From an uncultured Corynebacterium sp. (GTDB lineage: Bacteria; Actinomycetota; Actinomycetes; Mycobacteriales; Mycobacteriaceae), in assembly GCF_943914615.1 (NCBI RefSeq), contig NZ_CALUCS010000004.1, forward strand, positions 1-64,000: a stretch of DNA of 64,000 nucleotides, read 5' to 3'. The notes under the pieces are model-generated. The model saw only the letters and a program-made list of their open reading frames with translations, did not search any database and had not been told where the DNA came from. This document shows, piece after piece, positions 49,884 through 57,989 of the stretch (the first letter of the stretch is position 1; every line of letters starts with the position of its first letter). Position numbers and translations under genes: made by a program.

Positions 49884-50321
49884 ATGCAATTCTTACCCGC
49901 CGTGTATCTGGTCGTAGAGATCATCGCCTTCATCCTCTTGGGAGTGTGGATCGGCTGGGGCTGGGCACTTCTGCTTCTGTTGGGTCTGTTTGTACTGGGT
50001 CTCGCCCTGGCAACCTGGCAGATGCGCGAGCTCACCGTCCGCGCGCTTCAGCAAAAGGGTCGTCCCGGCGAGCTCACCGCCGACATGGCTCTTTCCATGG
50101 TGGGCGCTGTGGGCGTGGCCGTTCCCGGCATCGTCACGAGTTTTCTCGGCATTTTCTTCCTGATCCCACCGACCCGCACCCTGATCCGCAAGATGCTGGG
50201 CCAGGCGGCACGCCGTTCCCTGGAGCGTTTCGGCGTGAACACTTATTCGCGTGTTAGCCACATCCAGAACTCGGGCGGTTGGGGAGACGTCATCGACCAC
50301 CGCACGGGCGAGAACGGATGA
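49884..50321 (+). CDS. FxsA-family membrane protein
   Basis: 145 residues. Hydrophobic segments at about 5-25 (AVYLVVEIIAFILLGVWIG), 27-46 and 75-100 (VGAVGVAVPGIVTSFLG) and the P/G-rich IFFLIPPTRTLIRKML block at about 93-108 are typical of FxsA, an inner-membrane protein known in E. coli for suppressing F exclusion of phage T7; its general function is unclear. The ATG has AGGAG upstream. Its TGA overlaps the lnt ATG (ATGA), so it is the first gene of the lnt-ppm1 operon. Confidence 0.87.
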   Translation: MQFLPAVYLVVEIIAFILLGVWIGWGWALLLLLGLFVLGLALATWQMRELTVRALQQKGRPGELTADMALSMVGAVGVAVPGIVTSFLGIFFLIPPTRTLIRKMLGQAARRSLERFGVNTYSRVSHIQNSGGWGDVIDHRTGENG

Positions 50322-51745
50322 TTTTAAGGCTCCTCGCCGCTGTATTTAGCGGTGTGATGGTCTTTGCCGCCTTCGAGCCGACCGGCCTGTGGTGGGCAGC
50401 TCCGCTCGGATTTGCCCTGCTGTTCTACTTCGCCGACCATCGCCACGCCATGCTGATGGCCTGGGTGCAAGGGCTCACCATCTACGGCCTGTTGCTGCCG
50501 TGGGTAGGGGAGTTTGTCGGCGCCGCTGCCTGGATCGCGTTGGCGCTGGTCCAGTCCCTGTACAGCCTGTTGTTCGGTGTGGGGCTCAAGCTCTTGGTTA
50601 GACGCCCCCTCACGGCCCAAATCATCGGCATTCCCACCTGGTTCGTCGCCACTGAATGGCTGCGGTCTTCCTTTCCCTTCGGGGGCTTTCCATGGGGGCG
50701 CATCGCGTGGGGTCAGGCCAGCGGTCCCATTAGCTGGCTGATCCGTCTCGGCGGACCCGCGCTTGTCACCTTAGCCGTGGTGCTGATCGGCTTGCTCCTG
50801 GCTTTGAGCATCCGCAAGCACCGCGCGCCCGCGTATTCCTTGGCTGGCGTGGTAGCCGTAATCGCCGCCTACGCGCTGTTGATTCCCGCCACACCTGCCG
50901 ACCGCACCGTGGATGTGGTCGCCGTACAGGGCAACGTTCCGCGCCTGGGTCTGGACTTCAATGCCCAGCGCCGCGCCGTACTGGATAACCACGTGCGACG
51001 CACCGAGAAGTTGGAGTCAGATCCGGACATCGTCATCTGGCCGGAGAACTCCTCGGATGTCAATCCTTTTACCGATCCCGCCGCCCGCCAGCAGATTGAA
51101 CGCGTCCAGCGCTCCATCGACGCGCCAATCCTCGTCGGTACTGTCAGCCCGGAGCACAACACGATGGTGGTCTGGGATAGCGAGGGCCCAGGGGAGAGCC
51201 ATGTCAAACGCTTTCTGCAGCCCTTCGGCGAGTACATGCCCTTCCGCGATTTCCTGCGCAGGTTCAGCGAGCATGTCGACCGCGCCGGCAACTTCCAGCC
51301 CGGCGACGACAATGGAGTGGTCCATATGAACGGCGTCCCCGTCGGCGTGGCGACCTGCTACGAGGTCAGCTTCGACGGGGCGTTCCGCATGGCTGTGCAG
51401 GGCGGCGCGCAGATTCTCACGAGCCCGACGAACAACGCGACCTTCGGGTTTACAGACATGACGTACCAGCAGCTCGCAATGTCTCGCATGCGAGCTAAGG
51501 AGTATGATCGCGCAGTGGTGGTCGCCGCGACCTCGGGTGTTTCGGCGATCGTCAAGCCCGATGGTTCGGTGGAGCAGCGCACCGCCATTTTTACTTCTGA
51601 CGCCCTCGAGGCCGAGTTGCCCCTAAGCGATACAATGACACTGTCAGCCCGCGTCGGCCCATGGGTGGAATGGATTCTAGCTATTCTGGGTCTGCTGTCC
51701 GTGGCATTTACTTATAGGAGAGGTAAGAAAGCTTTTCATGACTAA
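50318..51745 (+). CDS. lnt: Apolipoprotein N-acyltransferase
   Basis: 475 residues. Lnt adds the third acyl chain to the N-terminal Cys of lipoproteins. About six to eight membrane helices fill residues 1-200, followed by the extracytoplasmic nitrilase domain with Glu in WPENSSDVNPF (near 241), Lys in KRFLQPFGEYMPF (near 297) and Cys in VATCYEVSF (near 347), the expected Glu-Lys-Cys triad. In M. tuberculosis the homologue is fused to Ppm1; here the genes are separate but overlap by 8 bases. Confidence 0.93.
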   Translation: MILRLLAAVFSGVMVFAAFEPTGLWWAAPLGFALLFYFADHRHAMLMAWVQGLTIYGLLLPWVGEFVGAAAWIALALVQSLYSLLFGVGLKLLVRRPLTAQIIGIPTWFVATEWLRSSFPFGGFPWGRIAWGQASGPISWLIRLGGPALVTLAVVLIGLLLALSIRKHRAPAYSLAGVVAVIAAYALLIPATPADRTVDVVAVQGNVPRLGLDFNAQRRAVLDNHVRRTEKLESDPDIVIWPENSSDVNPFTDPAARQQIERVQRSIDAPILVGTVSPEHNTMVVWDSEGPGESHVKRFLQPFGEYMPFRDFLRRFSEHVDRAGNFQPGDDNGVVHMNGVPVGVATCYEVSFDGAFRMAVQGGAQILTSPTNNATFGFTDMTYQQLAMSRMRAKEYDRAVVVAATSGVSAIVKPDGSVEQRTAIFTSDALEAELPLSDTMTLSARVGPWVEWILAILGLLSVAFTYRRGKKAFHD

Positions 51746-52529
51746 GCTGAGCGATAAAACACTGGTCATTATCCCGACCTACAACGAGAGGGAAAACCTT
51801 CCTCTTATCATCGGTCGACTGCTGAAGGCCGAGCCCGAGCGCGTGGACGTCCTCATCGTCGATGATTCCAGCCCGGACGGCACCGGGGAGCTGGCCGACG
51901 AGATGGCCGCTGAAAACTCGAAGATTCACGTTATGCACCGCGGCGGCAAGGGCGGCCTGGGCGGCGCTTACATCGCTGGCTTCCACTGGGGCCTGGAGCG
52001 GGACTACGAAATCCTCTGCGAGATGGATGCCGACGGCTCCCACGCTCCCGAGCAGCTATACCTGCTGTTGGACCGCATCGACGCGGGCGCGGAGATGGTC
52101 CTGGGTTCCCGTTACGTCAAGGGCGGCAAGACCGTGAATTGGCCGGTCAGCCGAGAGGTTCTGTCCCGCGGCGGCAACATTTACGCCTCTCTGGCGCTGG
52201 GCGCGGGTCTGTCCGACATTACCGGCGGCTACCGTGCGTACCGCCGCGAGGTGCTGGAGGAGATCGACCTGGATGCCGTGGATTCCGCTGGCTATGTTTT
52301 CCAGGTGGATCTGGCTTGGCGCGCAGTCGAGGCCGGCTTCGACGTGCGGGAGGTGCCGATCACCTTCACTGAGCGGGAGATCGGCGATTCCAAGATGAGC
52401 AGCAACATCGTCTCCGAGGCTCTGCTGCAGGTGACGAAGTGGGGTGCCGCGCACCGCTTTAACCAGGTGAAGAACCTGGCTCAGGAGTCTTGGCGCATCG
52501 GCGTCGGCACCGTACGTAGCTACTTCTGA
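51738..52529 (+). CDS. ppm1: Polyprenol monophosphomannose synthase
   Basis: 263 residues, family GT2. It transfers mannose from GDP-mannose to polyprenyl phosphate, making the donor for lipomannan, LAM and protein mannosylation. TLVIIPTYNERENLP near residues 8-22, DDSSPDGTGE near 42-51 and EMDADGSHAPEQL near 97-109 are the GDP-mannose/metal motifs. There is no membrane domain, so it presumably relies on Lnt for membrane contact, as reported for the separate corynebacterial proteins. Its 3' end overlaps rbpA by 10 bases in convergent orientation. Confidence 0.94.
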   Translation: MTKLSDKTLVIIPTYNERENLPLIIGRLLKAEPERVDVLIVDDSSPDGTGELADEMAAENSKIHVMHRGGKGGLGGAYIAGFHWGLERDYEILCEMDADGSHAPEQLYLLLDRIDAGAEMVLGSRYVKGGKTVNWPVSREVLSRGGNIYASLALGAGLSDITGGYRAYRREVLEEIDLDAVDSAGYVFQVDLAWRAVEAGFDVREVPITFTEREIGDSKMSSNIVSEALLQVTKWGAAHRFNQVKNLAQESWRIGVGTVRSYF

Positions 52530-52897
52530 TTTGCTTCCTGCTGCTCCTTCATAAGCTTCACCGCAGTGCGGCGGCGCTTACGGAGCAGTTCGATGCGCTC
52601 ATCTAGCAGCTCGTCGAGCTCTTCGAGGCTGCGGCGCTCGCGCAGCATGTCCCAGTGAGTGCGCGGGGGCTTCACCGGCTTGGATTCCTGGCCTTCGCCC
52701 TCAACCAGCGTGCCCATCTGGCCGTTCTTGCACATCCACTCCTGCGGAACCTCCGCATCGTCAGCGAAGGGAACCTCGTAGATTTCCCCAGCTTCGGTGC
52801 GGTATTTCACCATGCGGCGGGGGGCTAGGTCGTGGTCGCGATCCGTCTCATAGGAAACGGCACCCATGCGACTTCCGCGCAGTACGCGATCGGCCAT
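52520..52897 (-). CDS. rbpA: RbpA, RNA polymerase-binding transcription factor
   Basis: 125 residues. RbpA binds RNA polymerase and the principal sigma factor and stabilises open complexes in actinobacteria. The N-terminus DRVLRGSRMGAVSYETDR, the core domain VPFADDAEVPQEWMCKNG and the sigma-interaction region KPPRTHWDMLRERRSLEELDELL (read in parts) are all conserved. A tail of about 15 extra residues ends the protein. TTAGGAGTGATGAAG gives a ribosome-binding site before the ATG. A stress-sigma-like promoter lies at 52939-52965. Confidence 0.96.
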   Translation of the reverse strand: MADRVLRGSRMGAVSYETDRDHDLAPRRMVKYRTEAGEIYEVPFADDAEVPQEWMCKNGQMGTLVEGEGQESKPVKPPRTHWDMLRERRSLEELDELLDERIELLRKRRRTAVKLMKEQQEANQK

Positions 52898-52938
52898 TCT
52901 TCATCACTCCTAAATCAGTTCGAACTAATCCATCATAT

Positions 52939-52965
52939 CAACGAAGTCTCGGTAAGAATTGTTCC
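52939..52965 (-). promoter_or_regulatory. SigH/SigE-type promoter of rbpA
   Basis: Read leftward: GGAAC (52965-52961), 17 bases, then CGTTG (52943-52939). This fits the GGAA-N16 to 20-GTT pattern of stress ECF sigma factors in actinobacteria. Transcription would begin near 52930, leaving a leader of about 33 bases with an AGGAG site before the rbpA ATG at 52897. The -35 abuts the start codon of the divergent Zn-ribbon gene. Confidence 0.6.
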
Positions 52966-53295
52966 ATGCGTCGACCCAAGCACTGCGCCTGGTGCGGCAG
53001 GGTAGTTGAACCCGGCCCGACGAACCGGCCCCGCAAGTTCTGCAACCAGTCGTGCCGTCAGCGCGCCTACGAGCAGCGCGCCCAGTTGGCGGGCACCTCG
53101 ATTCCCGCGGATTCCGTCATCATGTCGGCGCGCGCGGCCGAGCGGTTCCACGATGACCTCTTCGAGCTGCGCTGCGCAGCCGAGGACCTATGCACCGCGG
53201 TAAAGGAAGGGGAGTCCTCCGAGGTGGTGGAGGAGTTGGCGTCAGAACTAGAGAACCTTGCTCGCCGCATCGAGCAACTTAGGGGACACAGGTAG
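52966..53295 (+). CDS. Small Zn-ribbon protein of unknown function
   Basis: 109 residues. Four Cys in the first 31 residues (KHCAWCGR and KFCNQSCRQRAY) form a treble-clef/Zn-ribbon like that of small actinobacterial DNA- or RNA-associated proteins. The remaining 70 residues are helical and acidic, with a likely coiled coil (EVVEELASELENLARRIEQL). No start-proximal Shine-Dalgarno is seen; TAAGAA lies 7 bases before the ATG, so a leaderless mRNA is possible. It is divergent from rbpA and followed by the YceI gene after 20 bases. Confidence 0.75.
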   Translation: MRRPKHCAWCGRVVEPGPTNRPRKFCNQSCRQRAYEQRAQLAGTSIPADSVIMSARAAERFHDDLFELRCAAEDLCTAVKEGESSEVVEELASELENLARRIEQLRGHR

Positions 53296-53315
53296 GAAGA
53301 GCTATGCTATAGGGC

Positions 53316-53999
53316 ATGCGTAAGGGAATCATCACTCTCGCCGTAATTGGCATGATTGTCGGTGTGCTGATGGCTTTCGGGCCGCTGGTGGCGAACTACT
53401 TTAGCGACCGGGGACTGCGAACTGCCGACATTACCGCAGGTGGGGAGCCTGCTAGCGTGGGAATGGACGGCTCCTGGCACGTGGTACGAGGAGCCGGCGA
53501 CAACACTTCGCAGGCTGGCTACACCTTCGACGAGAAGCTGCCCGCGGGCTCCAAGACCACCTCGGGACGCACCGAGGACGTTGAGGGTGACGTCACGGTT
53601 GAGGATAAGAAACTCACCGAGGGCAAGATCACGGTCGACGTCGCCAGCATCAGCAGTGATGTGGAAAAGCGCGACATCAACGTGCGCAAGAGCATCCTGC
53701 ACACCGATAAGTTCCCGAAGGCTTCGTTCACGCTGACGGAGCCCGCCGACGTCTCCAATCTGCCAGACGACGGCACGACCGAGAAGGTGAAGGTCACCGG
53801 CGACCTCGAGCTGCGCGGCAAGAAGAATCCGGTGACCGCCGAGCTGAAGGTTCTGCGCACCGGCGAGAACGTGATCCTGCAGGGCAACATTCCGTTTAAG
53901 CGCAGCGACTTCGACATCCAGACTCCGCAGTTCGTCGCCGCAACAATCGCCGACGAAGGCACCATCGATCTATTGCTCGTACTCGAGCAGGATAAGTAG
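53316..53999 (+). CDS. Exported YceI-family lipid-binding protein
   Basis: 227 residues. An N-terminal hydrophobic anchor (IITLAVIGMIVGVLMAFGPLVANY, read in parts, residues about 4-28) leads to a YceI lipocalin-like domain at about 45-226 (GSWHVVRGAGDNTSQAGYTF, GKITVDVASISSD, DKFPKASFTLTE, RSDFDIQTPQFV). YceI proteins bind isoprenoid lipids such as quinones in the cell envelope. TATGCT 7 bases before the ATG suggests a leaderless transcript. A 55-residue membrane-protein gene follows 10 bases after the stop. Confidence 0.9.
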   Translation: MRKGIITLAVIGMIVGVLMAFGPLVANYFSDRGLRTADITAGGEPASVGMDGSWHVVRGAGDNTSQAGYTFDEKLPAGSKTTSGRTEDVEGDVTVEDKKLTEGKITVDVASISSDVEKRDINVRKSILHTDKFPKASFTLTEPADVSNLPDDGTTEKVKVTGDLELRGKKNPVTAELKVLRTGENVILQGNIPFKRSDFDIQTPQFVAATIADEGTIDLLLVLEQDK

Positions 54000-54009
54000 G
54001 CGCGGTCAA

Positions 54010-54177
54010 ATGTCTCCAGAGATGCTCAAGTACTCGCGCATCATGCGCATCGTGGTGCTGTTGTTCTTTATCGGCTATCTGCTGTGGCAGGGCACGGGCC
54101 TGACGTATTTCTTCGCCGCGGTCTGTGCGCTGTTCCTGGCTGCCACCTGCTATCAGCTGTGGCAATCCAGGGATTAG
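54010..54177 (+). CDS. Small membrane protein, 55 residues
   Basis: An ORF from ATG 54010 to TAG 54177. Two hydrophobic segments are visible, RIVVLLFFIGYLLW (about 13-26) and TYFFAAVCALFLAATCY (about 32-48), linked by QGTG and ending QLWQSRD. Codon third positions are GC-rich like those of neighbours, and it lies 10 bases after the YceI gene, so it is probably translated as part of that transcript. I do not recognise a family. It is too short for many automatic gene calls. Confidence 0.65.
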   Translation: MSPEMLKYSRIMRIVVLLFFIGYLLWQGTGLTYFFAAVCALFLAATCYQLWQSRD

Positions 54178-54200
54178 CCGATAATATACATTATGACACT

Positions 54201-55460
54201 TTAGCTTCCCGCCACGTTGGGTAGCGCCGCACTGCCTTCCACGGACCCCTGCAGCTGCCCCACTGGCGCCTCACACGTGCGCCCCAGCGGCTCGCCGCGG
54301 AAACGCTTCAAGATGAAGTCGATGCCGAATGCGCCGCCCGTCACCGCCTGGATGAAGTGATTGTATTCACCCACCGGCGGCATGATGTCGTCTCGGTACT
54401 CGACCTGCGCGCCCTTCTCGCACCACGTGCGCGCCAGTTCTTTCGCCTGGTTGTACTCGACGTTCTTATCGTGACGCCCAGATATCACCATCACCGGTGC
54501 CACCGGACGCTTAAGCCCAATGCGCTGATCTTCCATAGCTTCCCGCGCCTCAGGCATGTCCTTCAACAACTCATCGAGCGTCTTGCCCGACTTTGTCCAT
54601 TCACTGGTCTTCTTGTGCCCGTACTTGTCCGTGATCTCCCCGGTGCACATCGTGGACAGATCCTTCAGCGCCTGCTTGCCCTCATCGTTGAGATGCTTAT
54701 CCAGCAGCGGCTGCAGATGCGGATAGCGCTCCAGCAGGCCGTTGATCGTGAAGCCGATCGCTCCCATGAGGTCTGAACCGTCGATGTTTCGCTGCACCGC
54801 CTCCAGGTCCGCAGGCGGCGCAGATGCGTAGGCACCCACCACGTTGAGCTCCGGAGCGTACTCGCCCGCCGCCTCGACCGCCGCAGCCGACGCGCCGCCG
54901 CCCTGCGAGTGACCATAGAATGCCACCGGCCCGTCACCCACACCGGCCGCGCGCGCCGCATCCAGCATCGCGTGCGCCTGGTCATCTCGGTTCATGTACG
55001 TGTGCATACCGGGAGTACCCATGCCGATATAATCGGTCACCACCACGCGCACACCCTTGGAGGCAAATACCCAGTCATAAATACCCTCCAGGTTTACCGC
55101 CCGCTTTGCCTTGATCGGATCCGGCTGCCCGTCCAGCGGCCAGTTCCTACTCGGTGCGCATTGGTCGCCCTGCCCGACCGTTCCGCGGCCAATCACCACT
55201 GTCGGGCGTGGCCCCTCGCCCTTCCATTCCACGACCGGCTCCACAATATAGACGCTGACCTCGGTTTTCTTCCCCTCCGAGGTGATCGTCGTGTACTCGA
55301 TTCGATCCACCGTCTTCGGCAACCTCATGTGCAGGTCGCCGAACACATTGGAATATGCGACCTTCTCCCTCTTCGTCACTTGCGCCGCCTCGGCGGGCGA
55401 CGCGAATCCGGCAAATGCAATGGCTGTTGCGCATGCGAGCGCTGCTGTTTTCTTGAACAT
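54201..55460 (-). CDS. Secreted lipase (secretory LIP family, alpha/beta hydrolase)
   Basis: 419 residues from ATG 55460; the frame runs 7 codons further, but MFKKTAALACATAIAF gives a proper signal peptide, probably cleaved after AEA. The nucleophile is Ser185 in GHSQGG. Asp in GRHDKN near 331 and His in YNHFIQ near 367 complete the triad in an order typical of the secretory lipase family (PF03583). Two Cys pairs could form disulfides. It should act on host or environmental lipids outside the cell, which suits a lipid-using corynebacterium. It is divergent from the GH1 locus, with a perfect palindrome between. Confidence 0.88.
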   Translation of the reverse strand: MFKKTAALACATAIAFAGFASPAEAAQVTKREKVAYSNVFGDLHMRLPKTVDRIEYTTITSEGKKTEVSVYIVEPVVEWKGEGPRPTVVIGRGTVGQGDQCAPSRNWPLDGQPDPIKAKRAVNLEGIYDWVFASKGVRVVVTDYIGMGTPGMHTYMNRDDQAHAMLDAARAAGVGDGPVAFYGHSQGGGASAAAVEAAGEYAPELNVVGAYASAPPADLEAVQRNIDGSDLMGAIGFTINGLLERYPHLQPLLDKHLNDEGKQALKDLSTMCTGEITDKYGHKKTSEWTKSGKTLDELLKDMPEAREAMEDQRIGLKRPVAPVMVISGRHDKNVEYNQAKELARTWCEKGAQVEYRDDIMPPVGEYNHFIQAVTGGAFGIDFILKRFRGEPLGRTCEAPVGQLQGSVEGSAALPNVAGS

Positions 55461-55481
55461 TACTTTGTTGTAGCAAACCAA

Positions 55482-55499
55482 TTACCCCCGATGGGGTAA
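55482..55499. promoter_or_regulatory. 18-base perfect palindrome between lipase and GH1 genes
   Basis: TTACCCC-CGAT-GGGGTAA has 7-base arms with a 4-base spacer and no mismatch. It lies 21 bases upstream of the lipase ATG, within the likely leftward promoter or leader, and 50 bases before the GH1 ATG. A second loose repeat, CTTAG...CTAAG, follows at about 55511-55530. It is a candidate site for a regulator of both genes. Confidence 0.55.
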
Positions 55500-55549
55500 A
55501 AACCGAAAACTTAGCCAACAAAAACTAAGAGCGTCAATAAGTTAAGTAC

Positions 55550-56775
55550 ATGGACCTCAGCAACATCCGCATCGGTACCGCATCGGCCGGGCTGCAGATC
55601 GAAGGATCGCCGCGCCCCAACAACTGGAGCGAGTGGGTCGCCAAGGACGGCACTACCCCGCACCCCACTACCGACCACTGGCGCCGCTGGCGCGAAGACA
55701 ACCAGCTCATGAGCGACCTTGGTCTGCAGATCTCGCGCGTCGGCGTGGAGTGGTCGCGCGTGGAACCCGAGCCTGGTCGCTACGACCACGACGCACTCCA
55801 ACGCTACCGGGAAGAGTTCCTTGACCTGCGCGAACGCGGAATCGAGCCGCTGGTTACGCTGCATCACTTCGGTCACCCCGCCTGGTTTGAGGCCAACGGC
55901 GCGTTCACCCGCGAGTCGAACGTGGAGATTTCCTGCGCTACGTCGACGTCGTGCTCGACCACCTGGGCGACATTGTCACCGACTGGATCACCATCAACGA
56001 GCCGAACGTCTTCGCCACCGAGGCCTACCTCTTCGGCTCTACCCCGCCCGGCCGCGGGGGCCTGCCGAAAGTTCGCCCATGCCTGCGGAACATGGCGGCG
56101 GCACACCTGCTGGCCTACCAGCGCATCCACTCACGCTTGGACAATCCCCGCGTGACCTTCGCCCACCACCGCCGAGTCTTCGCACCCATGAACCCGCGCA
56201 ACCCCGTCCACCGGCTGCTTACTCCCCTGGTCGAGTGGCTTTTCCAGGGCGCAATCGAGCCTGCCTTCTTCGAGGGGCACTTTCACCCCGTGCTCGGTCG
56301 CCCAAGCCTGGAGCTGCCCAGCGGCGGGGTCTTCGCCGATGCTGTGGCCATTAACTACTACTCGCGCACGGCGGTGCGCGGTTTTTCTGACGCCACCTTC
56401 CCCGCCACCCCAACCAATGACCTCGGTTGGGAGATCTACCCGCCGGGAATTGCGGAGGTCTCCGCCGAACTCGCGGAGCGCTACCGGCTGCCCGTGTGGA
56501 TCACGGAGAACGGCACTGCCGACGCCGCCGAGCGCTTCCGTTGCGCGTTCATCCTTGACCATTTGGCGGAGCTTTCCCGCGTTCCGGAGGTGGAGCGTTA
56601 CTACCACTGGTGCTTCGTGGACAACTGGGAGTGGTCCGAGGGCATGGCGCAGAAGTTTGGCGTGGTGGACGTGGAGCGACAGGTCAAGTCCGCTGGACGT
56701 CTACTGCAGGCGCTGATCCGCGAGGGCGCCATCACCCAGGAGATTGATGCCGAGTTCAGGGAGAAGGGCCACTGA
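55550..56775 (+). pseudogene. Family 1 glycoside hydrolase (beta-glucosidase type), frameshifted
   Basis: Two frames together encode one GH1 protein of about 408 residues. Frame one (from ATG 55550) covers the N-terminus: IGTASAGLQIEG, ISRVGVEWSRVEPEPG, LVTLHHFGHPAWFE, up to about base 55927. The homology continues one base off: FLRYVDVVLDHLGD, INEPNVF with the acid/base Glu, ENGTAD with the nucleophile Glu, HWCFVDNWEWSEG. Restoring one G in GTGGAGATT would give Val-Glu-Asp-Phe-Leu-Arg-Tyr and join the frames. Both catalytic residues lie after the break. Either a recent pseudogene or a base-calling error. The permease gene starts at its last base. Confidence 0.82.
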
Positions 56776-57986
56776 TGTTGCAGACTCTCACCGCCGCCGA
56801 GCGCGAGCCGAAGTGGTTCTATTGGAAGTTCGGCGTGGCCTTCTTCGGCTCCGTCTTCGCCTGGGCCGGCCCCACGCAGCTGCTGCTGGGATTACAGATG
56901 ATCGAGCTGCGGCCCGATACCAAAGAGGATTCCCTCGCCCTGATGATGATGCTCGGCGGCGCGACCGCCGTAGTAACGAGCCTGCTGACCGGCTATATCG
57001 CCGACCGCAGCTGGTTCTGGGTGGGGCGTTGGGGCAAGCGCCTGCCGTGGGTTCTGTTGGCTGCTCCCCTGGCCACGCTGGGGTTGCTGCTGATGTCTTT
57101 CACCCCCGACTTTTGGGTACTCACTGGGCTGTGGTGCTTGGTGCAGGTCTTCGTTGCGTTCGTAACGAATAACCTGATGACGGTCACCGCAGATGTTGTC
57201 CCGCAGGAGAAGTTCGGGTTGGTGTCTGGAATCGTCGGCGCGACCTACACCTTCGGAATCGTCGGCGGGACCGCCGTTGCCGCGGCTTTGCCGATTCAGC
57301 AGGCGTACTGGGTTGTGGGCGTCATTTCCCTTCTCTTTATCTTCCAATTCGCTTTCGGTCGTGGTCACGTGGACGTGCACGTGCGCCCGTACGATTCGCT
57401 GTCCGTGACGGTCGGCGACGAGGGCTCGTACCGCAATTATTGGCTTGTCTTCACCAGCCGTTTCGTGATCCACCTAGCCAACTACACCAGCCTGTTCTAC
57501 TTGCTGTATTACCTGCGGGATCACATTGGAATACCGGATCCGGATGCGGGCGTGCTGATGCTGACCCTGCTGTATGCGGTCTTCACCATCATCACTGCGT
57601 TTATCAGCGGTGGCGCGTCGGACCGGTTGGGCCGGCGGAAGATTCTGGTGGTCGTTTCGGCGCTTGGAGTCGCGGGCGCTACGGGCATGATGACTATCGC
57701 CACCGGCATGGGTTTGGTTTATGCCGCGGCGATGCTGTTGGGGTTGAGCTGGGGAGTGTTCAGCAGCGTGGATCAGGCCATGGTTAACGAGTCGCTGCCC
57801 AGCAAGAAGAACCGTGCGCGCGACGTGTCACTTATGTCGCTCACCCAAGGGGTCAGCAATATGTTCTGTGGTGGCCTGGCAGCCCTCGCGCTGAGGCACT
57901 TCGATTACCCCAGCATGTTCCTGATGTGCAGTATCATCTGCGTTTTCGGTGCACTGCTGGTTCTGCCCGTCACCTCCTCAAAGTAG
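56775..57986 (+). CDS. GPH/MFS-type sugar permease
   Basis: 403 residues with about 12 hydrophobic segments. GYIADRSWFWVGRWGKRLPWV near residues 74-94 (read in parts) is the cytoplasmic loop motif of glycoside-pentoside-hexuronide and sucrose-type symporters, and SDRLGRRKI near 278 is the MFS loop 8-9 signature. It probably imports a beta-glucoside or other disaccharide for the adjacent GH1 enzyme. The ATG shares its A with the TGA of the GH1 gene, implying translational coupling; a GH1 frameshift could therefore also reduce permease translation. It is convergent with the DUF222 gene, 3 bases apart. Confidence 0.85.
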   Translation: MLQTLTAAEREPKWFYWKFGVAFFGSVFAWAGPTQLLLGLQMIELRPDTKEDSLALMMMLGGATAVVTSLLTGYIADRSWFWVGRWGKRLPWVLLAAPLATLGLLLMSFTPDFWVLTGLWCLVQVFVAFVTNNLMTVTADVVPQEKFGLVSGIVGATYTFGIVGGTAVAAALPIQQAYWVVGVISLLFIFQFAFGRGHVDVHVRPYDSLSVTVGDEGSYRNYWLVFTSRFVIHLANYTSLFYLLYYLRDHIGIPDPDAGVLMLTLLYAVFTIITAFISGGASDRLGRRKILVVVSALGVAGATGMMTIATGMGLVYAAAMLLGLSWGVFSSVDQAMVNESLPSKKNRARDVSLMSLTQGVSNMFCGGLAALALRHFDYPSMFLMCSIICVFGALLVLPVTSSK

Positions 57987-57989
57987 TGG

